The notes below the pieces were generated by a model. That model was not told where the DNA came from. It did no database searches and saw only the letters and a program-made list of their open reading frames with translations. 64,000 nt of DNA from Acidimicrobiaceae bacterium (GTDB lineage: Bacteria; Actinomycetota; Acidimicrobiia; Acidimicrobiales; Ilumatobacteraceae), in the NCBI GenBank assembly GCA_947450115.1, contig CANFUE010000002.1, positions 48,697 through 112,696 of the forward strand. Direction: 5' to 3'. This document shows positions 24,456 through 32,352 of the stretch, piece after piece; the first letter of the stretch is position 1; every line of letters starts with the position of its first letter. The position numbers and the translations under genes are program-made.

Positions 24456-25613
24456 TCAGGCTTCTTTCACAGCGCCGCTAGCAACAAGCGCATCAATATT
24501 TGCAGCGGTAAAGCCGCAAATTTCCAATACTTCGCGCGTGTGCTGTCCGGCATGGGCTGGGGTCAAAGTGAGTTCGCTCTGTGTACGTGAGAAACGCGGA
24601 GCAGGTGATGGCTGCATCACGCCGCCATGCTCAACGAACGTTTTGCGTTCAACGTTGTGCGGATGCTGTGCAGCCTGACTCATAGTAAGCACAGGCGCAA
24701 AGCACACATCGGTTGCTTCCATGATGTCGCACCACTCGCGCTGTGTTTTCGCAGCGAATACTTCGGTGAGACGAGCCTTCAAATGTGGCCATTGCGACTT
24801 ATCCATTTGCTTGGCAAACTCAGCGTCGCCTTCTAAACCAGTCAGGCGCATGAGTTCTGCATAGAACTGTGGCTCAATAGAGCCAAGCGAAATGTATTCG
24901 CCGTCTTTGCACTTGTACACGTCATAGAAGTGTGCGCCAGTATCGAGCAAGTTGGTGCCTGGCTCATTTTCGTTAAACATGCCCACATTTTTCATGGCCC
25001 AGAACATGGTCATCAGTACCGCAGTGCCATCGACCATTGCGGTGTCTACTACTTGACCTTTGCCGCTTTTTTGCGCTTCCAACAATGCAGCAACTACACC
25101 GAGCGCGAGGAACATGCCACCACCACCAAAGTCGCCCACCATGTTGAGCGGTGGCGTTGGTGTTTCGCCAGCACGCCCAAAGTGCTTCAATGCACCAGCG
25201 AGTGAGATGTAGTTGATGTCGTGGCCAGCAGCCGGCCCGTACATGCCGTTTTGCCCCCACCCTGTCATGCGACCAAACACCACTTTTGGGTTACGTGCCA
25301 AACACGCGTCGGGCCCAATTCCTAAACGCTCCATCACACCTGGGCGAAAACCTTCGATAATTGCGTCGGCCCCTTCAACAAGTGTTAACAACGTTTCCAC
25401 ACCTGCTGGGTTCTTCAAGTCGATCGCGATATTGCGACGACCACGCAACAAAATATCGAAGTGAGGAGTTTCTGGTGCTGGCCCTCGCACCGACTGCGCA
25501 CGCTCGACGCGAATGACTTCTGCGCCGAGATCTGATAACAACATCGCCGCAAAAGGACCTGGCCCAATGCCTGCAATTTCAATGACCCGATAACCGCTGA
25601 GTGGACCAGCCAT
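24456..25613 (-). CDS. alpha-methylacyl-CoA racemase-like class III CoA-transferase fold enzyme
   Basis: A 385-residue member of the CaiB/BaiF fold. Features fit the alpha-methylacyl-CoA racemase branch: GPGPFAAMLLSDLGAEVIRVE at the N-terminus, AAGHDINYISLAGAL with the catalytic His, NMVGDFGGGGMFLALG with the catalytic Asp, and LGSIEPQFYAEL with the Glu. These three acid/base residues replace the single Asp used by true transferases. Racemases invert 2-methyl-branched acyl-CoA so that it can enter beta-oxidation. The ATG has AAAGGAA about 9 bases upstream. It leads a transcript with the LmbE-like and phosphatase genes. Confidence 0.88.
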   Translation of the reverse strand: MAGPLSGYRVIEIAGIGPGPFAAMLLSDLGAEVIRVERAQSVRGPAPETPHFDILLRGRRNIAIDLKNPAGVETLLTLVEGADAIIEGFRPGVMERLGIGPDACLARNPKVVFGRMTGWGQNGMYGPAAGHDINYISLAGALKHFGRAGETPTPPLNMVGDFGGGGMFLALGVVAALLEAQKSGKGQVVDTAMVDGTAVLMTMFWAMKNVGMFNENEPGTNLLDTGAHFYDVYKCKDGEYISLGSIEPQFYAELMRLTGLEGDAEFAKQMDKSQWPHLKARLTEVFAAKTQREWCDIMEATDVCFAPVLTMSQAAQHPHNVERKTFVEHGGVMQPSPAPRFSRTQSELTLTPAHAGQHTREVLEICGFTAANIDALVASGAVKEA

Positions 25614-25654
25614 AATTTCATTCCTTTTTCTATGAATTGATGATGTAAAAGGTT

Positions 25655-26533
25655 TTAGACCCGAGCAACTAACTCGAGAAATTCAGAGACATACCGTGGC
25701 CACAGTGGTTCGGGAAGATCGTGACCCATGTCTTCCAGCATGACGAGTTTTGCACCGGGAATCAGTTGTGCGGTGAGTTCCCCACCATCAGGCGCAATGA
25801 GTGTGTCGTCAAGACCATGCACCACCGTTGTTGGCATGGTGAGTTTCTGCAAACCTTCAGCGCGGCGCCCGCTGGCATAAATTGCTGCGAGTTGACGCGG
25901 CCCACCTTCGGGGTAAAAGCTGCGATCAAAGTCGATTGCTGCCTGTTTGCGTGTACGTTCTGCATCGCGATACTTCTTTGAATGCCACACCAACCACGTT
26001 GCTGACGAATTTAAGTAATCTTCGCGAGATGTTGGCGGCGGCGTAAAGAACGACTCCATTGCCTCGGCAGTGGGCTGACCCACTTCAGGCTCACCAGGCT
26101 GCGACATCACTGAAGTAAGTGTTAACACGCGAAGTGGATGCTCAATGGCAACGGTTTGAGCAATCATTCCACCCATCGATGCACCCATCACATGAGCTTT
26201 GGCAATGCCAAGACCATCGAGTACTCCTACAGCATCGCCAGCCATGTGTGACAGCGTGTAGGGCACTTCAGGAATGGGTTCTTCCATGAGCGCGGCAGTA
26301 ATGACTGCAGTGGTGTCGACCACCACGCCATCTAATTTGGTCGACAACCCGCAGTCACGGTTGTCGAAACGAATGACATGGAAGCCTTGCGCAGCAAAAA
26401 GTTTGCACAGGTTCTCGTGCCATGAGGTGAGCTGGGCCGAAAAACCCGAGATGAGCAGCAATGCAGGGTCAGAGGGGTTACCAAAAGTTTCATATTCAAC
26501 TGTGATACCCGTCGGGAGTGAGAGTTGTGGCAC
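25655..26533 (-). CDS. alpha/beta-hydrolase
   Basis: A 292-residue alpha/beta-hydrolase. The oxyanion strand is LLLISGFSAQL, the nucleophile elbow GASMGGMIAQT, the acid HGLDDTLIAPDGG and the catalytic His DMGHDLPEPLW. The cap region contains FFTPPPTSREDYLNS and an RQLAAIYASGRRAE segment, reminiscent of esterases annotated as 3-oxoadipate enol-lactonase-like; substrate unknown. The start is GTG 26533 with TAGAGT 6 bases upstream, so it probably has its own leaderless message even though it lies only 12 bases after the aldo-keto reductase gene. Confidence 0.88.
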   Translation of the reverse strand: MPQLSLPTGITVEYETFGNPSDPALLLISGFSAQLTSWHENLCKLFAAQGFHVIRFDNRDCGLSTKLDGVVVDTTAVITAALMEEPIPEVPYTLSHMAGDAVGVLDGLGIAKAHVMGASMGGMIAQTVAIEHPLRVLTLTSVMSQPGEPEVGQPTAEAMESFFTPPPTSREDYLNSSATWLVWHSKKYRDAERTRKQAAIDFDRSFYPEGGPRQLAAIYASGRRAEGLQKLTMPTTVVHGLDDTLIAPDGGELTAQLIPGAKLVMLEDMGHDLPEPLWPRYVSEFLELVARV

Positions 26534-26539
26534 TTGCCC

Positions 26540-26545
26540 ACTCTA
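26540..26545 (-). promoter_or_regulatory. putative -10 (TAGAGT), leaderless type
   Basis: Minus-strand TAGAGT, 6 bases before the GTG at 26533, placed in the 12-base gap after the aldo-keto reductase gene. Confidence 0.4.
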
Positions 26546-27586
26546 CTAGCGGCGGTTTTCCGCGCGTAATGCAGGTGTCTCCCAACGTGCCTCATCGGGG
26601 GTCACCGTGGTTCCTGGAGCCACCAAGGCATCAATGCGGTCGAGTATTTCTGGGCTCAAAACAAGCTCATCAGCACCAAGTACCGTGGTGAGGTGCTCCA
26701 TGATGCGTGGGCCAATAATGGCGCTGGTGACGCCCGGATGATGCAGTACCCAGGCCAAAGAGAGCTGCGCCAATGTTGCCCCTACTTCGTCGGCAATGAG
26801 CACAAGGTCTTCAACGAGGTTCATCTTCTTCAGGTTCGCAGGGTCACTGACATCGAAACGTGCCGGCGCGCGTTGTGCACGACCTTCATTGCGCTGCGCC
26901 GCCTTTGCGCGATACACACCCGACAGCCACCCACCATTGAGTGGACTCCACACCAAAGTGCCCATATTGAGTTTTTGGCATGTGGGCAAAAGATCACGCT
27001 CAATCCAACGCACAAAAATGCTGTACGGCGGCTGTTCGGTACTGAATGGGATATAGCGGTAATCGCTAGCAACCCATGCTGCTTCCATGAGATGTTCTGC
27101 AGGAAAAGTTGACGTACCAAAGGCACGAATCTTGCCTTGATGCACAAGATCATTCAGTGCCGAAAGCGATTCTTCGATGGGCACGTTCGTATCGGGGCGA
27201 TGCAGTTGATAGAGATCGATGTAATCGGTTTTGAGTCGGCGCAAACTGTCGTCACACGACTTCATTATGTGGCGTCGACTATTACCCCACGTGTTCGGTT
27301 CGCGATCAACAGCAAAGGGCCCGCCCTCAATGGGAAAGTGGCACTTGGTGGCCAAAATAACATTGTCGCGGCGCCCGCCCGCTAGTGCTTTACCCGTAAT
27401 GACTTCACTTTCGCCACCCGAGTACACATCGGCTGTATCGACAAAGTTGATTCCCTCGTCAAGCGCACGGTGCACAATGCGAACACACTCGTCGTGGTCG
27501 CTATTGCCCCACGACCCAAACATCATGTTGCCTAAGCACAATGGCGAAACGAGCATTCCGGTACGACCAAGAGGAGAATATTTCAT
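26546..27586 (-). CDS. aldo/keto reductase
   Basis: A 346-residue NAD(P)H-dependent aldo/keto reductase. The catalytic tetrad is recognisable: Asp in NFVDTADVYSGGESE, Tyr in the same segment, Lys in VILATKCHF and His in YQLHRPDTNVPIEE. The N-terminus LGRTGMLVSPLCLGNMMFG matches the YghZ/Tas-type subgroup, and the C-terminal SLAWVLHHPGVTSAIIGPR binds the cofactor. TAGTTT lies 6 bases before the ATG. Physiological substrate is unknown. Confidence 0.92.
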   Translation of the reverse strand: MKYSPLGRTGMLVSPLCLGNMMFGSWGNSDHDECVRIVHRALDEGINFVDTADVYSGGESEVITGKALAGGRRDNVILATKCHFPIEGGPFAVDREPNTWGNSRRHIMKSCDDSLRRLKTDYIDLYQLHRPDTNVPIEESLSALNDLVHQGKIRAFGTSTFPAEHLMEAAWVASDYRYIPFSTEQPPYSIFVRWIERDLLPTCQKLNMGTLVWSPLNGGWLSGVYRAKAAQRNEGRAQRAPARFDVSDPANLKKMNLVEDLVLIADEVGATLAQLSLAWVLHHPGVTSAIIGPRIMEHLTTVLGADELVLSPEILDRIDALVAPGTTVTPDEARWETPALRAENRR

Positions 27587-27592
27587 CTCATC

Positions 27593-27598
27593 AAACTA
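27593..27598 (-). promoter_or_regulatory. putative -10 (TAGTTT), leaderless type
   Basis: Minus-strand TAGTTT, 6 bases before the ATG at 27586. No Shine-Dalgarno upstream. Confidence 0.4.
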
Positions 27599-27613
27599 CA
27601 ACTTGCTGCACTC

Positions 27614-28297
27614 CTATAAACGAGCGAACTCATTACCGAAACGCATGAGCGCATCTTTTGTGCGCGCGCCCCACCAAAAGAGATCTTTTCCATCAACAAT
27701 GCGCACATCTGCAATTCCCGTGCGTTCTTGCACTTCAGCAATATGGCGTTCCGCAAACACATAGGGCTCTGTTGGCAAGAGCACCACCTGGGCATTTACT
27801 TGCGCGAGGTCTGCATCGCTGAGCGTGGGGTATGCGTCGGGAGAATCAGGTTGAAAAACCTGAATGCCTAAACATTGCAACAACGTGGCACCATACGTTG
27901 CTCGACTAATGGTCATCCATGGCCGACGCCAAATAGGAATAAATGCAACAATGCGCTGTTCTTGCTGTGCTGGTGCATTGAGTGCAAATGTTGGACCACC
28001 TACTAGGTCTGACATGCGCTGCATTTCACGAGAAACATCGTGCACCGACACAACATGCAAATCACATACGGCGACGCCCGCTTCCCGCAGTGCCTCAGCA
28101 TCTTCTCGCCGATTCTCTTCACGATCAACAATGACGAGGTCGGGTCGCAGCGCAACAATGGCAGCAATGTCGGGATCTTTTGTGCCGCCTACATGGAGCA
28201 ATGTGGGCTGCTCACAAAACCGCGTGCACGCAGTTGGTTCGATGTTCCAAGCCAACAGCGTTTCCGTCACAGACGGAACAAGGCTAACGATTTTCAT
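27614..28297 (-). CDS. BtuF-like helical-backbone metal receptor domain, cytosolic
   Basis: A 227-residue protein with the fold outline of cobalamin/iron-siderophore binding proteins: MKIVSLVPSVTETLLAWNIEP at the start, CEQPTLLHVGGTKDPDIAAIVALRPDLVIVDREENR, and the long helix plus the second lobe with QVVLLPTEPYVF. There is no signal peptide or lipobox, so unlike BtuF it should stay in the cytosol. No BtuCD-type permease or ATPase is adjacent. The start overlaps the PH-domain gene by 4 bases, showing translational coupling with a membrane protein. Its ligand (cobalamin, metal or neither) cannot be told from sequence. Confidence 0.8.
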   Translation of the reverse strand: MKIVSLVPSVTETLLAWNIEPTACTRFCEQPTLLHVGGTKDPDIAAIVALRPDLVIVDREENRREDAEALREAGVAVCDLHVVSVHDVSREMQRMSDLVGGPTFALNAPAQQEQRIVAFIPIWRRPWMTISRATYGATLLQCLGIQVFQPDSPDAYPTLSDADLAQVNAQVVLLPTEPYVFAERHIAEVQERTGIADVRIVDGKDLFWWGARTKDALMRFGNEFARL

Positions 28298-28902
28298 GAA
28301 TCGAGAATCTTGCGCTTTTCCCGTTCGAACTCGTCGCGCGTCATCGCACCGCGATGCAGGAGCCCTTCAAGTTTCTCAATTTGTGTTGCCACATCATTGG
28401 TGCGTTGTCCACCGCGACCATCCATGCGTAATTGCACTTGTTCGAGCAGCATCTTTTTCACGATCTGTGGTCGCTGGATATCGGAGAACCGCTGTTGACC
28501 ATCTTGACCGCCAGATTCAATGAGTAAGTCTCCTGCACCAAGAACGCGCTCCACAATGGTCTGATTGAAGTTCACATTGTTCACACGTTCAAGAGGAATT
28601 TCAATTCCTTGTTTTGAGAAGAAACCCTTTTGATAAATGACGCGGTAGCTCGTAACTGCAAAGTGGGTGGTGCGCCACAACATGTACTTCCACCCCACCC
28701 ACAGCGCTGCTACTGCAAATACAGCGCCGGACACTTTGGGAAGAAAGTTCCAAAACCCACCATCAATTTTTGCTGAGATATAGATTTCAGCAACCACTGC
28801 AGGAATGAGTACGCCTACTGATTCAGCGAAATACCACCAATGGGGGTGGAGGTCGAGAACAAGATCTTCGTTCTGATTGAGCATGTCTTGCGGCAATGGC
28901 AT
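28294..28902 (-). CDS. membrane protein with PH-like (YdbS/bPH2) and SHOCT segments
   Basis: A 202-residue protein. Two transmembrane helices lie at about residues 28-46 and 55-72, followed by a bacterial PH-like domain (TTHFAVTSYRVIYQKGFFSKQGIEIPLERVNN, then VLGAGDLLIESGGQDG). The C-terminal 27 residues (IEKLEGLLHRGAMTRDEFE) form a SHOCT segment, a short oligomerisation motif. It is probably at the inner membrane with the PH domain in the cytoplasm. TAATGT lies 6 bases before the ATG; divergent from the UvrD-like gene. It is coupled to the BtuF-like gene downstream. Confidence 0.85.
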   Translation of the reverse strand: MPLPQDMLNQNEDLVLDLHPHWWYFAESVGVLIPAVVAEIYISAKIDGGFWNFLPKVSGAVFAVAALWVGWKYMLWRTTHFAVTSYRVIYQKGFFSKQGIEIPLERVNNVNFNQTIVERVLGAGDLLIESGGQDGQQRFSDIQRPQIVKKMLLEQVQLRMDGRGGQRTNDVATQIEKLEGLLHRGAMTRDEFEREKRKILDS

Positions 28903-28908
28903 CTGCCC

Positions 28909-28914
28909 ACATTA
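28909..28914 (-). promoter_or_regulatory. putative -10 (TAATGT) of the PH-domain/BtuF-like unit
   Basis: Minus-strand TAATGT, 6 bases before the ATG at 28902; no Shine-Dalgarno. Confidence 0.4.
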
Positions 28915-28968
28915 GTAAACAATCCGCAGAAGAAGTCTCTCTTCTCGCCCACTATGCCACCCAACCTC

Positions 28969-28974
28969 TATCGT
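28969..28974 (+). promoter_or_regulatory. putative -10 (TATCGT) of the UvrD-like helicase gene
   Basis: TATCGT, 7 bases before the ATG at 28982. This supports ATG 28982 over GTG 28973, which overlaps the hexamer. Confidence 0.4.
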
Positions 28975-28981
28975 GAAGGCA

Positions 28982-30853
28982 ATGTCTGCTTCGTCACTCC
29001 TGTATGCCCTAGATGCCGAGCAGCATCAGGCCGTTACCGCGCCGGCCGATGCTGTCATTGTGCTCGCAGGTGCCGGCTCAGGCAAAACAACCGTTCTCAC
29101 ACAGCGCATTGAATACCGCATCGACAATGCCACCGCCGATGCCGAACACACCCTTGCCATTACCTTCACCCGTGAAGCAGCCGCCCAATTACGGCGTCGC
29201 ACACCACGCGGAATCCACACCGGAACTTTTCACGCCATTGCATTTGCGCTTCTGCGCCAGCGTTATGCCGACCAGGGTCGCCCTCTGCCAACGGTGCTCA
29301 CCAATCGGTACGGCATTGTCAATGAATCCATCAAGTTCATTCGCTCTCGAGTCAATGTCAATGAAGCACTCAGCGAACTTGAATGGCTACAGGCCAGAGC
29401 TCTCACCCCCAGCGCATACATCGCTGCTGCCACACAGGCCAAGCGCACCACTACGGCCAAGCCAGAAGATCTAGAAAAAGTATTTTCTGAATACGAAAAA
29501 ACAAAGGTAAAACGTGGTGTCGTCGACTTGGGCGACCTCCTCGCGCGCACTACTCACGACATCGCAAACGATTTCGAATATGCAGAGGCCACACGCTGGC
29601 GCTATCGCCATTTACTCGTTGACGAAGCGCAAGACATGAACCCGCAACAATTTGCCTTCTTTTCTGCATTACGTGGCAAAAATCGTGACGTATTCGTTGT
29701 CGGAGATCCGCTGCAATCTATCTATGGGTGGAATGGCGCAGAGCCGTCGCTTTTCGACACGCTTCCTGAAAAACTCGGTGGCGCGCACATTGTGCACTTG
29801 GTCAATAACTACCGCTGCTCCCCCGTTATCGTTGCCGCCGGCTTGCACGTGCTCACCAACAACGGCATTCCCGCAACTGCACGTTCCACCAAACTCGACG
29901 GCGACCCCATCAGCATTCAGGGTTACGCCAACGAACACGATGAGGCAAATGGCATTGCCCTTCTCGCCACTCAAGCCCATCGCTCACTGGCGCGCTGGAG
30001 CGACATCGCCATACTCGTGCGCACCAATACCCAACGTGAAATTGTGGCCGGCGTCTTCAAAAAGCACCACATCCCAGTGCTCGCCCGTGGCCACTCGGCT
30101 GTTGTTGCACCACTGCTCCAAGAAGCGGCCGCACTCACACACCGCTATGCACTAGCCGACTGGGCACTGGAATTGCGCCTGGCATCAGAACCCGATTCGC
30201 CAGAGTTTCTCTTGTCTGAACAGGTCAATGAGTTTCTCCAAGACCACCCCACAGGTGGCGCACATGGCTCCATGTTCATGTCGTGGCTATCTACCGTTGG
30301 CCAGCGCACCAACCACAGTGAAGACGGCATTGAAATACTCACGTTCCACGCCGCCAAAGGCCGGGAATGGCACACAGTATTCATTGCAGGGGCCGAGCAA
30401 GGCCTTCTTCCGCACTCCTCGTCACGTACTGCAGCACAAAAAGCAGAAGAAGTGCGCTTGGCTTATGTTGCCATTACGCGTGCAGCGGAAAAGCTTTTCG
30501 TCACTCATGCCGCTGAACGCAATAGCCGCAAAGCCAACCCCAGTAAATACTTTGTCAATCTTCCACTGGGCGAAACTCAAGCGGCTCGTATGCCTGAAGA
30601 AATTATGCAATATGCACAAGCCGTCAGCACCAGCACTGTAAAAGGTGCTCTGCGTGCGTGGCGCAAAGAACGAGCTCGTCAACTCAAATCCACCGAAACT
30701 GGTATTTGTAACGACGCAACTCTTGCCCGTCTCGAAAAAGAATTGCCCTCTTCTCAAGAAGAACTTGCCACCATTTTTGGAGCACTCACCGCAGAGTCAC
30801 TTGCGCCGAGTCTCTTGCCGCTACTCGCTCAGTTCGCCGCGCCGAATACGTAG
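28982..30853 (+). CDS. UvrD/Rep-family ATP-dependent DNA helicase
   Basis: A 623-residue superfamily 1A helicase. Motifs in order: Q motif LDAEQHQAV, Walker A AGAGSGKTTVLTQR, Ia TFTREAAAQLRRR, GTFHAIAFALL, II LLVDEAQDMNPQQFAFF (DEAQ), III VVGDPLQSIYGWNGAEP, IV NNYRCSPVIV, V LTFHAAKGREWHTVFIAGAEQG and VI RLAYVAITRAAEKLFVTHA. It is shorter than UvrD/PcrA (about 700-730), with reduced 1B/2B subdomains. The C-terminal tail has a long Glu/Lys stretch. The start is ATG 28982. The 3' end overlaps the convergent thioesterase gene by 33 bases. The exact repair role is not shown. Confidence 0.93.
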   Translation: MSASSLLYALDAEQHQAVTAPADAVIVLAGAGSGKTTVLTQRIEYRIDNATADAEHTLAITFTREAAAQLRRRTPRGIHTGTFHAIAFALLRQRYADQGRPLPTVLTNRYGIVNESIKFIRSRVNVNEALSELEWLQARALTPSAYIAAATQAKRTTTAKPEDLEKVFSEYEKTKVKRGVVDLGDLLARTTHDIANDFEYAEATRWRYRHLLVDEAQDMNPQQFAFFSALRGKNRDVFVVGDPLQSIYGWNGAEPSLFDTLPEKLGGAHIVHLVNNYRCSPVIVAAGLHVLTNNGIPATARSTKLDGDPISIQGYANEHDEANGIALLATQAHRSLARWSDIAILVRTNTQREIVAGVFKKHHIPVLARGHSAVVAPLLQEAAALTHRYALADWALELRLASEPDSPEFLLSEQVNEFLQDHPTGGAHGSMFMSWLSTVGQRTNHSEDGIEILTFHAAKGREWHTVFIAGAEQGLLPHSSSRTAAQKAEEVRLAYVAITRAAEKLFVTHAAERNSRKANPSKYFVNLPLGETQAARMPEEIMQYAQAVSTSTVKGALRAWRKERARQLKSTETGICNDATLARLEKELPSSQEELATIFGALTAESLAPSLLPLLAQFAAPNT

Positions 30854-31576
30854 TAAGCGCTCAAAAACCTCAGGCCGCATTGAAATAAAAAGCCCCTCGG
30901 CTTCTGCGCACTTCGTTTCGCCATTCATCAGTGTTGCCACAGTGAATATTTTGCGACCTTCAATACGGTCAATTCGCCCTTCACATACGAGTTCGCTGTT
31001 CAATGGTGTTGGCGAGGAGTAACGCACCGTGAGTTGTCCGGTCATTCCAGGGTTTCCCGTGAGCGACTGCGTAAGACCAAGCACCTCGTCGAATGCTGCC
31101 GCAATGAACCCACCGTGCACACAGCCGGGAGGCCCCTCAAATACATCGGCAAAACTGACACGACCAACTACTCGTGCCGTGGAGTGGTCACCTGCAGTGG
31201 GTTGATGAATTTCAATGGTCATGGGAGGCGCAATGGGGTTCATCGAGCCGATGATTGGACTGCGATCGAGAAATGAATTGCCCACGCCATACGATCCGTC
31301 GGCACGTGGCGCTAACGATGTTCCCGATTTACCAGCAAAAGGGTGTTCGCGCATCAGTTGTTCAACTTCGTTCACCATTGAGGTGAGATTATTCACTACG
31401 TCGACACTCGCTGACAATTTCATCATTGCATCAGACATATTCCGCGCCGCAACTGCAAGTTGGTCGCGTGCGGTTTCCTCTGGCGACTTCCCTATTGCTC
31501 GTTCGTGAAAACCTTGGAACATTTTCTCTACAGCTTCAGGGCTGAAAGTATTATTTTCTACCGACTCGCCGTTCAC
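30821..31576 (-). CDS. PaaI-like hotdog thioesterase
   Basis: A 251-residue protein with a C-terminal hotdog domain (from about residue 130): FEGPPGCVHGGFIAAAFDEVLG carries the HGG motif and the catalytic acidic helix residues, followed by TGQLTVRYSSPTPLNSELV and KIFTVATLMNG. The N-terminal half (about 120 residues) is helical and includes a low-similarity 'GNSFLDRSPIIGSMNPIAPPM' segment typical of acyl-CoA thioesterases. It overlaps xth by 4 bases upstream and the helicase gene by 33 bases downstream, tail-to-tail. The acyl-CoA substrate is unknown. Confidence 0.82.
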   Translation of the reverse strand: MNGESVENNTFSPEAVEKMFQGFHERAIGKSPEETARDQLAVAARNMSDAMMKLSASVDVVNNLTSMVNEVEQLMREHPFAGKSGTSLAPRADGSYGVGNSFLDRSPIIGSMNPIAPPMTIEIHQPTAGDHSTARVVGRVSFADVFEGPPGCVHGGFIAAAFDEVLGLTQSLTGNPGMTGQLTVRYSSPTPLNSELVCEGRIDRIEGRKIFTVATLMNGETKCAEAEGLFISMRPEVFERLLRIRRGELSE

Positions 31577-32343
31577 GCATCGACCATCATCACAACGGGA
31601 GCATGATCACTTGGCTGTTCGCCCTTGCGTGAATTTCTGTCAATGCCCACCCACGATGTTTTATCGGCGACAGATTGTGTCGCCAACATCAAGTCGATAC
31701 GCATTCCACGACCTTGATGAAAATCTCCTCCGCGGTAGTCCCACCATGAATAGAGTTTGCTTTCTTGGTAGTGATCGCGAAACACATCGCGCATTCCCCA
31801 TGAGCACAGATCAGCAAGTACTTCACGTTCGGCGTCGCTGACGTGTGTTTGCCCAACGAGTTTTGCTGGGTCGGGAACATCACGATCTTCTGGTGCAATG
31901 TTGTAGTCACCCGCAATGACCAGTTTTCCTTGAGGCGTCGTGAGTGCCTCGGCATGGGCCCGCAGTTGCTTCATCCAGCGCAGTTTGTATTGGTAATGCT
32001 CGTGGTCGAGCGCACGACCATTTGGCACATACACAGAAGTCACCAAGATGCCTCCACAATCGGCAGTGATGATTCGTGCTTCATGGTCTGGCTCGCCCGC
32101 CGCGAAGTTGACAACGATGTTCTTCATCGGCACTTTAGAGAGGAGCGCCACACCATTCCATTGTCCTTGCCCGAAGTGTGCAGAGGAATAGCCCATCTCT
32201 TCAAAAGTGAGAGCAGGAAATGCGGCATCGTTCATTTTCGTTTCCTGCATACACACCACATCGGGCTGAACTTCTTCGAGCCAAGCAGTTACCCGTGGCA
32301 AACGAGCCTTGAGTGAATTGACGTTCCACGTAGCAATAAGCAT
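31573..32343 (-). CDS. xth: exodeoxyribonuclease III / AP endonuclease
   Basis: A 256-residue exonuclease III, a Mg-dependent AP endonuclease and 3'-phosphodiesterase. It begins LIATWNVNSLKARLPRV and shows VVCMQETKMNDAAFP, the DYNIAPEDRDV metal site, YSWWDYRGGDFHQGRGMRIDLML and the C-terminal SDHAPVVMM. All catalytic blocks (N7-like Asn, E, D-x-N, D-H) are present. It starts 9 bases after the NYN-domain gene and overlaps the thioesterase gene by 4 bases, so the three genes are one transcript. Confidence 0.95.
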   Translation of the reverse strand: MLIATWNVNSLKARLPRVTAWLEEVQPDVVCMQETKMNDAAFPALTFEEMGYSSAHFGQGQWNGVALLSKVPMKNIVVNFAAGEPDHEARIITADCGGILVTSVYVPNGRALDHEHYQYKLRWMKQLRAHAEALTTPQGKLVIAGDYNIAPEDRDVPDPAKLVGQTHVSDAEREVLADLCSWGMRDVFRDHYQESKLYSWWDYRGGDFHQGRGMRIDLMLATQSVADKTSWVGIDRNSRKGEQPSDHAPVVMMVDA

Positions 32344-32352
32344 GAGTACTGT

